A DNA stretch of 64,000 nucleotides from Jiangella sp. DSM 45060 (GTDB lineage: Bacteria; Actinomycetota; Actinomycetes; Jiangellales; Jiangellaceae), in NCBI RefSeq assembly GCF_900105175.1, contig NZ_LT629771.1, positions 2,046,001-2,110,000 on the forward strand. Direction: 5' to 3'. Both the position numbers and the translations under genes were made by a program. The notes beneath the pieces are model-generated. The model did no database searches. It was not told where the DNA came from and saw only the letters and a list, made by a program, of their open reading frames with translations. Numbering within the stretch: the first letter of the stretch is position 1; every line of letters begins with the position of its first letter. This document shows positions 54,630 through 61,753 of this stretch, piece by piece.

Positions 54630-57320
54630 GTGGTCGCTGCATCCGATTCTCCCCGCCTCCTGCTCCTCGACGGTCACTCGCTGGCCTACCGGGCGTTCTA
54701 CGCGCTCAAGGACGCCAACCTCGTCACGACGACGGGCCAGCACACCGAGGGCGTGTACGGCTTCACGTCCATGCTCATCAACGTGCTGCGCGACGAAGCG
54801 CCCACGCACGTCGCGGTGGCCTTCGACGTGTCCCGCAAGACGTTCCGCAGCGAGGCGTTCCCGGAGTACAAGGCCAACCGCAGCAAGTCGCCCGAGGAGT
54901 TCAGCGGCCAGCTCGACCTCGTCAAAGAGGTGCTCACGGCGCTGAACATCCCCTACGTCGAGAAGGACGGCTTCGAGGCCGACGACCTCATCGCCACGCT
55001 GGCCACCATGGCCGAGAAGGACGGCATCGACGTCTCCATCTGCACCGGCGACCGCGACGCCTTCCAGCTGGTCAGCGACCGCGTCACCGTGCTCTACCCG
55101 CGCCGCGGCGTGTCCGACCTCTCCCGCATGACGCCCGAGTCCGTGCAGGAGAAGTACGGCCTCACCCCGGCGCAGTACCCCGACTTCGCGGCGCTGCGCG
55201 GCGACCCGTCCGACAACCTGCCGAACATCCCGAGCGTGGGGGAGAAGACGGCGGTGAAGTGGGTGGTCGAGTTCGGCGACCTCGAGCAGCTCGTGGCCCG
55301 GGCCGACGAGGTCAAGGGCAAGGCCGGCGACGCGCTGCGCGCCCACCTCGGCCAGGTCATGACCAACCGCCAGCTCACCGAGCTGGTCCGCGACGTCCCG
55401 CTCGACGTCCGCATCGACGACCTCCTCCGGCAGACGTGGGACCGCGAGGCCGTCCACCAGCTCTTCGACACCCTGCAGTTCCGGGTGCTGCGCGATCGCC
55501 TGTACGAGTACCTCGAGCCCGACACCGCGCCCGAGGCCGAAGAGGGCTTCGACATCGACGCCGTGCACCTGCAGCCCGGCGAGGTGGCCGGCTGGCTGGC
55601 CGAGCACGTCGGCCAGAGCAGGGCCGGATTGTCGGTGCGTGGCCACTGGGCCCGCGGCACCGGCGAGATCACCGAGGTGGCGGTGGCCACGTCCGACGGC
55701 ACCGGCGCGTGGTTCGAGCCGGCCGGGCTGACCCCCGACGACGACGCCGCGGTCGCCGCCTGGCTGGCCGACCCCGCCCGCGGCAAGGTCATGCACGACG
55801 CCAAGGGCCCCATGCACGCGTTGGCCGCCCGCGGCTGGCCGCTGCAGGGCCTGGCCGCCGACACCGAGCTCACGGCGTTCCTCGCGCTGCCCGGCCAGCG
55901 TTCCTACAACCTCGCCGACCTCGTGCTGCGCTTCCTCAGCCGCGAGCTGCGCGCCGAGGACTCCGGCGGCGCCGTCCAGCTGTCCCTCGACGGCGGCGAC
56001 GAAGAGCAGCTGGGCGCCGACGAGACCGTCCGCGCCCGCGCCGTCCTCGACCTCGCCGAGGCGCTCGAGGCCGAGCTCGACAAGAAGGGCGGCCACACCC
56101 TGCTCGAGCAGGTCGAGCTGCCGCTGGTCGGTGTGCTGGCCGGCATGGAGCGGGCCGGCATCGCCGTCGACCTCGACCATCTGCACGCGCTCGAGTCCGA
56201 GTTCGCCGGCAACGTCACGAAGGCCGCCGACGACGCCTACGACGCCATCGGCCGCCGCGACGTCAACCTCGGCTCGCCGAAGCAGCTGCAGGCCATCCTC
56301 TTCGACGACCTCGGCATGCCGAAGACGAAGCGCACCAAGACGGGCTACACCACCGACGCCGACTCCCTGGCCGAGCTGTACGCGAAGACCGAGCACCCGT
56401 TCCTCGCGGCGCTGCTGCGGCACCGCGACGCGTCCAAGCTGCGGGTCACCGTCGAGGGGCTGCTCGCCTCGGTCTCCGACGACGGCCGCATCCACACCAC
56501 GTTCGTGCAGACCATCGCGGCCACCGGGCGGCTGTCGTCCACCGACCCCAACCTGCAGAACATCCCCATCCGCACCGACGAGGGGCGGCGCATCCGCGAG
56601 GCGTTCGTCGTCGGTCCCGAGTGCGAGGCGCTGCTCAGCGCCGACTACAGCCAGATCGAGATGCGCATCATGGCGCACCTCTCCGACGACCAAGCGCTCA
56701 TCGAGGCGTTCGCGTCGGGCATGGACTTCCACTCCGTCACCGCGTCGCGGGTGTTCGACGTGCCGGCCGAGGAGGTCAGCCCGGCGCAGCGGGCCAAGAT
56801 CAAGGCGATGAACTACGGCCTGGCCTACGGGTTGTCGTCGTACGGGCTGTCGCGGCAGCTGAACATCCCGAACGCCGAGGCGCAGGGCCTCATGGACGAG
56901 TACTTCGAGACCTTCGGCGGGGTGCGCGACTACCTCAGCGAGGTGGTCGAGCGGGCCCGCATGGTCGGCTGGACCGAGACCATGCTCGGCCGCCGCCGCT
57001 ACCTGCCCGACCTCACCAGCGAGAACCGGCAGCGCCGCGAGATGGCCGAGCGCATGGCGCTCAACGCTCCCATCCAGGGGTCGGCGGCAGACATCGTCAA
57101 GGTGGCCATGCTGAAGGTCGAGCAGGCGCTGGCCACCGAGAAGCTGGCGTCGCGCATGCTGCTGCAGGTGCACGACGAGCTCGTGCTCGAGGTGGCCGAG
57201 GGCGAGCGCACCCAGGTCGAGGAGCTGGTCCGGCGCGAGATGGGCGCGGCCTACCCGCTGCGGGTGCCGCTCGACGTCTCGGTCGGAATCGGGCGTACGT
57301 GGCACGAAGCGGGCCACTGA
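54630..57320 (+). CDS. polA: DNA polymerase I
   Basis: An 896-residue polymerase for repair and Okazaki-fragment processing. The N-terminal 5' nuclease domain (about 8-300) has LLLDGHSLAYRAFYAL, AFDVSRKTFRSE and GDRDAFQL. The middle domain has lost exonuclease residues: the DxE of the first motif is absent (LSVRGHWARG), as in other actinobacterial PolA. The polymerase domain has QTIAATGRLSSTDPNLQNIP, DYSQIEMRIMAH (catalytic Asp), KAMNYGLAYG and QVHDELVLEV (second catalytic Asp). GTG 54630 begins the conserved frame. Confidence 0.97.
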   Translation: MVAASDSPRLLLLDGHSLAYRAFYALKDANLVTTTGQHTEGVYGFTSMLINVLRDEAPTHVAVAFDVSRKTFRSEAFPEYKANRSKSPEEFSGQLDLVKEVLTALNIPYVEKDGFEADDLIATLATMAEKDGIDVSICTGDRDAFQLVSDRVTVLYPRRGVSDLSRMTPESVQEKYGLTPAQYPDFAALRGDPSDNLPNIPSVGEKTAVKWVVEFGDLEQLVARADEVKGKAGDALRAHLGQVMTNRQLTELVRDVPLDVRIDDLLRQTWDREAVHQLFDTLQFRVLRDRLYEYLEPDTAPEAEEGFDIDAVHLQPGEVAGWLAEHVGQSRAGLSVRGHWARGTGEITEVAVATSDGTGAWFEPAGLTPDDDAAVAAWLADPARGKVMHDAKGPMHALAARGWPLQGLAADTELTAFLALPGQRSYNLADLVLRFLSRELRAEDSGGAVQLSLDGGDEEQLGADETVRARAVLDLAEALEAELDKKGGHTLLEQVELPLVGVLAGMERAGIAVDLDHLHALESEFAGNVTKAADDAYDAIGRRDVNLGSPKQLQAILFDDLGMPKTKRTKTGYTTDADSLAELYAKTEHPFLAALLRHRDASKLRVTVEGLLASVSDDGRIHTTFVQTIAATGRLSSTDPNLQNIPIRTDEGRRIREAFVVGPECEALLSADYSQIEMRIMAHLSDDQALIEAFASGMDFHSVTASRVFDVPAEEVSPAQRAKIKAMNYGLAYGLSSYGLSRQLNIPNAEAQGLMDEYFETFGGVRDYLSEVVERARMVGWTETMLGRRRYLPDLTSENRQRREMAERMALNAPIQGSAADIVKVAMLKVEQALATEKLASRMLLQVHDELVLEVAEGERTQVEELVRREMGAAYPLRVPLDVSVGIGRTWHEAGH

Positions 57321-57427
57321 GTCCTCCGTGTAAACCACACGTTGGTCGGCTGTTTGCATTGTGGGGTAGACCGAACGGACGATCACATGCGAGGCTCGTG
57401 GGGACGTCGTGAGAACGGGAGTCCGCA

Positions 57428-58891
57428 TTGCGACCTGTGTTCCGAGCCGCTGGGGCCGTCGTGGCGACCTCGGGGGTTCTCTGCCTAGGCGGAGCGGCAG
57501 GTCTCCCGGGACCGACCGCCCTGGTCTCCTCGTCCGACTATCCCGGCGACGACGGCTCCGAGGGGATATACCAGGGCCGCGGCGACGCCATCGTCTCCAG
57601 CGATCCGACTGACGGTCAGGCCTCGGTCACGGTGGTCGCCGACAACGCGGCGGCCGTCGCGGCCGGTTTCATCGTCGGCTCCACGCCGTCGCCCGGTGTC
57701 GTCACGCAGACGCTCGCCAGCGGCCTGGGCATCCCCGGCATCGTGCTCGAGGCGTACCAGAACGCCGCGGCGCAGATGACGCTCGAGAACCCCGGCTGCG
57801 GCATGCGCTGGGAGATCCTCGCCGGCATCGGCAAGATCGAGTCCGGGCACGCCAACGGCGGCCAGGTCGCGGCCAACGGCGACGTCGTGCCGCGCATCGT
57901 CGGCCCCGCCCTCAACGGCAACGGCTTCGCGTCCATCGGCGACAGCGACGGCGGCCGCTGGGACGGCGACACCGTCTGGGACCGCGCCGTCGGCCCCATG
58001 CAGTTCATCCCCGGCACCTGGAAGGCGTACGGCGCCGACGGCAACGGCGACAGCGTCGTCGACCCGCACAACGTCTTCGACGCCACCCTCGCCGCCGCGC
58101 AGTACCTGTGCGCCGCCGGTGGCAACCTCGCCGACGATGCGCAGCTGCGGGCGGCGCTGCTGCGCTACAACCCGTCCAGCGCGTACGTCGAGAACGTCAT
58201 GTCGTGGATCCGGGCCTACGACAACGGCAACGGCTACGTCACCGACACCCCGGGCCCCGGCCCGGCCGGTCCGGCGCTGCCGCCGCCGTCGAACGACGCG
58301 CCGAACCCGTCCGGCTCGCCGAGCCCCACGCCCACCACGCCGCCCGACCCGCAGCCGACGACGCCGCCGAACACCCCGCCGCCCACGACGCCCCCGACGA
58401 CGCCTCCCACCACTCCGCCGACCACGCCTCCCACCACTCCGCCGACGACGCCTCCTACGGAGATCCCGACGGAGACGCCGACGCAGACGCCCACGCGGCC
58501 TCCGACGCAGACGCCCACGCCCACGCCGACTCCGACGCCGACTCCGACCGAGACGCCCACGGAGACTCCGACCGAGACGCCGACGGATCCGCCCACGGAT
58601 CCGCCGACCGAGACGCCCACTGAGACGCCGACCGAGCCTCCGGCCGAGGAGCCCGACGGCGAGTGCCCTGACGACGTCACGCTCGACCCCGCCACGGGCG
58701 AGCCGACCGACCCCGACTGCGAGACGCCGCCGACGGAGGACCCGTCGACGGAGCCGCCGGAGATGACCGGCTCGCCGTCGCCCACGGAGGAGTCGCCCGA
58801 GCCGACCGCGGCCGAGACACCGAACACCGCGACGCCCACGGCGCGCACGACCAGCCGGCGGCGCTGGCTCGGCCGGCTCGGCGCCCGCTGA
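57428..58891 (+). CDS. Lytic transglycosylase with long Pro/Thr-rich tail
   Basis: A 487-residue secreted protein. The N-terminal hydrophobic signal (GAVVATSGVLCLGGAAGL) is followed by an SLT-like lysozyme-fold domain (about 105-275). That domain has CGMRWEILAGIGKIESGH with the catalytic Glu in IES, VGPMQFIPGTWKAYGADGNGD, and NVFDATLAAAQYLC. The remaining 190 residues are repeats of TPPTTPPTTPP and PTETPTETPT, likely an extended or O-glycosylated cell-wall linker. TTG 57428 with GGGAG upstream is the likely start; GTG 57437 is possible. It cuts peptidoglycan glycan strands during wall turnover. Confidence 0.87.
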   Translation: MRPVFRAAGAVVATSGVLCLGGAAGLPGPTALVSSSDYPGDDGSEGIYQGRGDAIVSSDPTDGQASVTVVADNAAAVAAGFIVGSTPSPGVVTQTLASGLGIPGIVLEAYQNAAAQMTLENPGCGMRWEILAGIGKIESGHANGGQVAANGDVVPRIVGPALNGNGFASIGDSDGGRWDGDTVWDRAVGPMQFIPGTWKAYGADGNGDSVVDPHNVFDATLAAAQYLCAAGGNLADDAQLRAALLRYNPSSAYVENVMSWIRAYDNGNGYVTDTPGPGPAGPALPPPSNDAPNPSGSPSPTPTTPPDPQPTTPPNTPPPTTPPTTPPTTPPTTPPTTPPTTPPTEIPTETPTQTPTRPPTQTPTPTPTPTPTPTETPTETPTETPTDPPTDPPTETPTETPTEPPAEEPDGECPDDVTLDPATGEPTDPDCETPPTEDPSTEPPEMTGSPSPTEESPEPTAAETPNTATPTARTTSRRRWLGRLGAR

Positions 58892-58904
58892 GCCGTTCCG
58901 GTCG

Positions 58905-60134
58905 TCAGCCGGCCGGTGGCGTGGTGGCGGCGGCGCGTGCGGCGTCGCCGGTCGCCGGTGCGCCGCGGCGTTCGCGGGCGAGGCCCCACAGCACGATCAG
59001 CCCGGCCGCGACCAGCCCCGGCGCCAGTACGCCGGCCAGCGTCGTCGCCCACACCTCGACGGCGACGACGTAGCCGGCCAGCACCACCCACAGCACGCCG
59101 GTGGTCCAGCGGTCGCGCTGCGCCAGGTGCGCGTACACGAGCAGGTGCGCCAGCGCGTACAGCGCGCCGAGCCCGGCGAATCCGGGCACCCACGGCACGA
59201 CGTCGTCGTAGGACGGACCCGCCATCAGGTCGACGGCTGGGCCGGCGAGCAGCCAGCACAGCAGCGTCAGCGCGGCGCCGCAGACCGCCACCGCCGCCAC
59301 GCCGAGCGTGACCGCCGTCCGGCGCCGGGCCGGGTCGGAGAGGGCGGGGAAGGCCAGCATCGGCACGAACTGCGGCAGCCAGAAGGCGATCTTGGTGAAG
59401 ATCGAGCCGGCCGCGTACAGGCCGCTGACCTCCGGCGACAGCACGTGCCGAGCCAGGATCACGTCGATGTTGGTGAGCACGACGAAGCCCAGCAGCATCG
59501 CGCCCGACGCCAGCGTCGCCCGGACGGCGAACCCGCCCCGCAGCGACGCCGGCCGCGCCACCAGCCACGCGACGACGCCCGCGGCGGCGAACCCGAGCGC
59601 GATGCCGATCAGCGCGCTCGTCGCCGTCGGTTCCAGCGCCATCCCGACCAGCCCGCCGCCGACCCGCAGCGTCGCCTGGACCGTCACCAGCGCGGCCAGC
59701 AGGCCGAACCGTTCGCGGCCCTGGATGATCCCCAGCGGCGGCGCGGTCGCGGTCAGCGCGGCGATGGCCACCGCCGCCGCCACCGCCGGCACCGGCGACG
59801 GCAGCTGCAGCGCCGACTCGGCGAGCGGGCTCAGCGCCGCCAGCCCGACCCCGATGGCGACCGCGAGGACCAGTCCGGACCGCACGGCCGGCGCCACCGG
59901 CCGCCCCGTCGCCGCCGCCCGCGCCGTCGTCGCCTGCACCGCCAGCGCCGCCACGTTGCCGACGATGATCAGCGCCAGCAGCGCGCTGAACGCGCCGAAC
60001 TCGTGCGGCCCCAGCCGCCGCGCCCCGGCCACCGTGAGCGCGTACCCGAGCAGGTTGGCGGCGCTCGTGCCGAGGGCGAGCAGCCCCGCGGAGCCGCGCC
60101 CGGCACCGAGCAGGCGTCTCGCGAGCTGCAGCAC
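58905..60134 (-). CDS. Polysaccharide-flippase-like membrane protein
   Basis: A 409-residue MATE/MVF-like protein with about 12 helices. It starts VLQLARRLLGAGRGSAGLLALGTSAANLLGYALTVAGARRLGPHEFGAFSALLAL, as in O-antigen and capsular Wzx exporters. Central features are IDVILARHVLSPEVSGLYAAGSIFTKIAFWLPQFVPMLAFPAL and WVPGFAGLGALYALAHLLVYAHLA. Probable role: moving lipid-linked sugar across the membrane. GTG 60134 is chosen because upstream sequence belongs to the 400-bp repeat. It is convergent with the transglycosylase gene. Confidence 0.82.
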   Translation of the reverse strand: MLQLARRLLGAGRGSAGLLALGTSAANLLGYALTVAGARRLGPHEFGAFSALLALIIVGNVAALAVQATTARAAATGRPVAPAVRSGLVLAVAIGVGLAALSPLAESALQLPSPVPAVAAAVAIAALTATAPPLGIIQGRERFGLLAALVTVQATLRVGGGLVGMALEPTATSALIGIALGFAAAGVVAWLVARPASLRGGFAVRATLASGAMLLGFVVLTNIDVILARHVLSPEVSGLYAAGSIFTKIAFWLPQFVPMLAFPALSDPARRRTAVTLGVAAVAVCGAALTLLCWLLAGPAVDLMAGPSYDDVVPWVPGFAGLGALYALAHLLVYAHLAQRDRWTTGVLWVVLAGYVVAVEVWATTLAGVLAPGLVAAGLIVLWGLARERRGAPATGDAARAAATTPPAG

Positions 60135-60140
60135 GGGCCT

Positions 60141-60560
60141 ATCGTGCCAGGCCGGTCGCCTCGGTGGGCCGGGCACTCGTGGGTTGGGTCTGCCGCGTTG
60201 TGCCTGCCCCCTGCTGCTCTCGATTGTCGGGGGCGCGGGCGGCCGCCTCAAGCGGACCTCGTTTGGCGCTTCGCGCGGCGGAGGACCGCTTGACCCGGCC
60301 GCCCGCGCCCCCGTGAAAGCAGCGTCAGGGGGCCGGCCGGAAATGGGCCCGGCTTCGCTATTCGCTCTTCTCGGGGTCCGCTGGCCGCTCACGGGCCGTG
60401 GGTCGTGTTCCGGCTACTGGCTCCGCTCGGCTCGTCCTTCGCTGGCCTCTCTCCGTGCCGCTTGGGCGTGGCTACCGACTCCGCGGTTGGTCCGGGTCCG
60501 CGGGCCGCTCACGGCTGCTTCGGGTGTGGCCACCGGCTCCGCTCCGGGTTGCCGTACGCT
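60141..60560. repeat. Dispersed repeat of about 400 bp, copy 2
   Basis: It matches 11460-11900 over nearly its full length. The internal hairpin arms are 60229-60258 and 60284-60312 (GGGGGCGCGGGCGGCCG against CGGCCGCCCGCGCCCCC, CAAGCGG against CCGCTTG). The copies differ at scattered positions and short indels. It covers the space just before the flippase start, where minus-strand open frames through it are not conserved. Confidence 0.8.
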
Positions 60561-60578
60561 GGCCTCGCTCCGGTTCAT

Positions 60579-60627
60579 GATCATCCAGGTTTTCCGGGCG
60601 TGATAGCACCACGAAACCTGGATGATC
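60579..60627. repeat. Palindromic element with 14-bp arms
   Basis: GATCATCCAGGTTT (60579-60592) and AAACCTGGATGATC (60614-60627) are perfect inverted arms around TCCGGGCGTGATAGCACCACG. It is AT-richer than its surroundings and sits just after the 400-bp repeat. A REP-like element or bidirectional terminator are both possible. Confidence 0.65.
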
Positions 60628-60715
60628 TTGACGCAACGTCGCCCGAGTGCCCGGTGACGTGGGTTGGAAGCGGCGGCGGCGCCGCTCGAGCGTCGCGTCG
60701 CGCCGTGGTAGGTAG

Positions 60716-60770
60716 ACCCCTCCCGGCCCGGGTGGGGCCCACCCTACGGGCGGGCACCGACAACGTCGCG
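60716..60770 (+). repeat. Single copy of dispersed GC-rich repeat, type B
   Basis: ACCCCTCCCGGCCCGGG, CCCACCCTACGGGCGGGC and ACCGACAACGTCG occur in order, nearly identical to the 26.0-26.2 kb copies. Unlike the others it lies upstream of a gene, between the divergent flippase and the membrane protein at 61139. Confidence 0.85.
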
Positions 60771-60778
60771 CCGCGAAC

Positions 60779-60940
60779 CGCGCCGTCCGCCAGTCCACGG
60801 CCCGTCAACCCGCCGTCCGGCAGCGCACCGTCTGCCAGTGCCACCGCCAGCGCACCGTCCGGCAGTGCACCGTCTGCCATTGCACCGTCCGGTAGCGCAG
60901 CCTCCGCCGGTCTGCCGCCTGCCGGCCCGCCATCGCCAGC
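60779..60940. repeat. Degenerate tandem repeat, 18-bp-like unit
   Basis: Units resembling GCACCGTCYGGCAGT recur about eight times with substitutions (for example GCACCGTCTGCCAGT and GCACCGTCCGGTAGC). No coding frame on either strand is conserved. The bases from 60941 to 61138 look like the promoter region of the following gene; CTTGTTACTGGCTGGTAAGAAG is AT-richer but no clear hexamers were assigned. Confidence 0.6.
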
Positions 60941-61138
60941 ACACTGTCCGTCAGGCCGCCGCACGACGGTCGCCGCTCGCCGCATGGGCGCGCGGCGGGG
61001 ACGCGGGGTGTCCCATCTGCCCGGTTGTTCTTGCATGACCAAGTTTCTTGCCCAAAGTACTGGCGCATCTTGTTACTGGCTGGTAAGAAGTCTCCTCATC
61101 GATGACGGTGGCCGTGGACGTCCGCCGGAGAGGAAGCG

Positions 61139-61753
61139 ATGAGGGGCTATTTCCTGCCAGGAGTGTTCCTGGCCGTGGCGACCGGCGTGCTGGTCTTCGG
61201 GGGCGACTGGCTCGGGTTGGAGCTGGAGCACGTCGCCCTGCTCGGGGCGGCGCTCGGTGGCGCGACGGGCGTGGTGCCGGACCGCCAGCCGTGGGAGCGG
61301 GCGGCCGGGCTGCTGGCAGGCGCCGTGCTGGCGTGGCTGGGCTACGCGCTGCGGGCCGCCTGGCTGCCGGACACGTCCGCCGGGCGCGGGGTCGCCGCGA
61401 TGCTGGTGGTGCTGGCGTGCCTGCTCATCGCGTTCCTGACGTCCGGCCGGCTGCCGCTGTGGTCGTTCCTGATCGGAGCGGCCGCGGTGGTCGGCTCGTA
61501 CGAGGTCGCCTACACGGCCGCCCCGCCGGAGTTCGTCGAGACGTCGCCAACGGCGTTGACGACGGTGCTGCTGGCGGCCGCGTTCGGGTTCCTCGCCACC
61601 GTGTTCCTCGGCAACACCATCGAGGAGGAGCGGGCTCGCGAGCGCGGCCGGTACTCCTCCGACGACGAGCCGGACGCGGCGAGGCCGGAATCCGCGCCAG
61701 AACCGGCCGACGACACCGCGCGAGGCCCGTTCTGGGAAAGGGCGCTGCGATGA
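61139..61753 (+). CDS. Membrane protein of unknown function upstream of a YhgE/Pip-like protein
   Basis: A 204-residue protein with about six hydrophobic segments (FLPGVFLAVATGVLVFG, HVALLGAALGGATGVV, AAGLLAGAVLAWLGYAL, MLVVLACLLIAFLTSG, SFLIGAAAVVGSYEVAYT, ALTTVLLAAAFGFLATVFLG). A charged tail follows (EEERARERGRYSSDDEPD). Its stop overlaps the start of the next gene (ATGA). GGAGAGGAAGCG precedes ATG 61139. It is probably a partner of the large heptad-repeat protein that follows. Confidence 0.8.
   Translation: MRGYFLPGVFLAVATGVLVFGGDWLGLELEHVALLGAALGGATGVVPDRQPWERAAGLLAGAVLAWLGYALRAAWLPDTSAGRGVAAMLVVLACLLIAFLTSGRLPLWSFLIGAAAVVGSYEVAYTAAPPEFVETSPTALTTVLLAAAFGFLATVFLGNTIEEERARERGRYSSDDEPDAARPESAPEPADDTARGPFWERALR

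Noticed and set aside
60135-60392. N-terminal extension of the flippase gene
   Set aside because: It runs through the 400-bp repeat, and the membrane protein begins naturally at GTG 60134.
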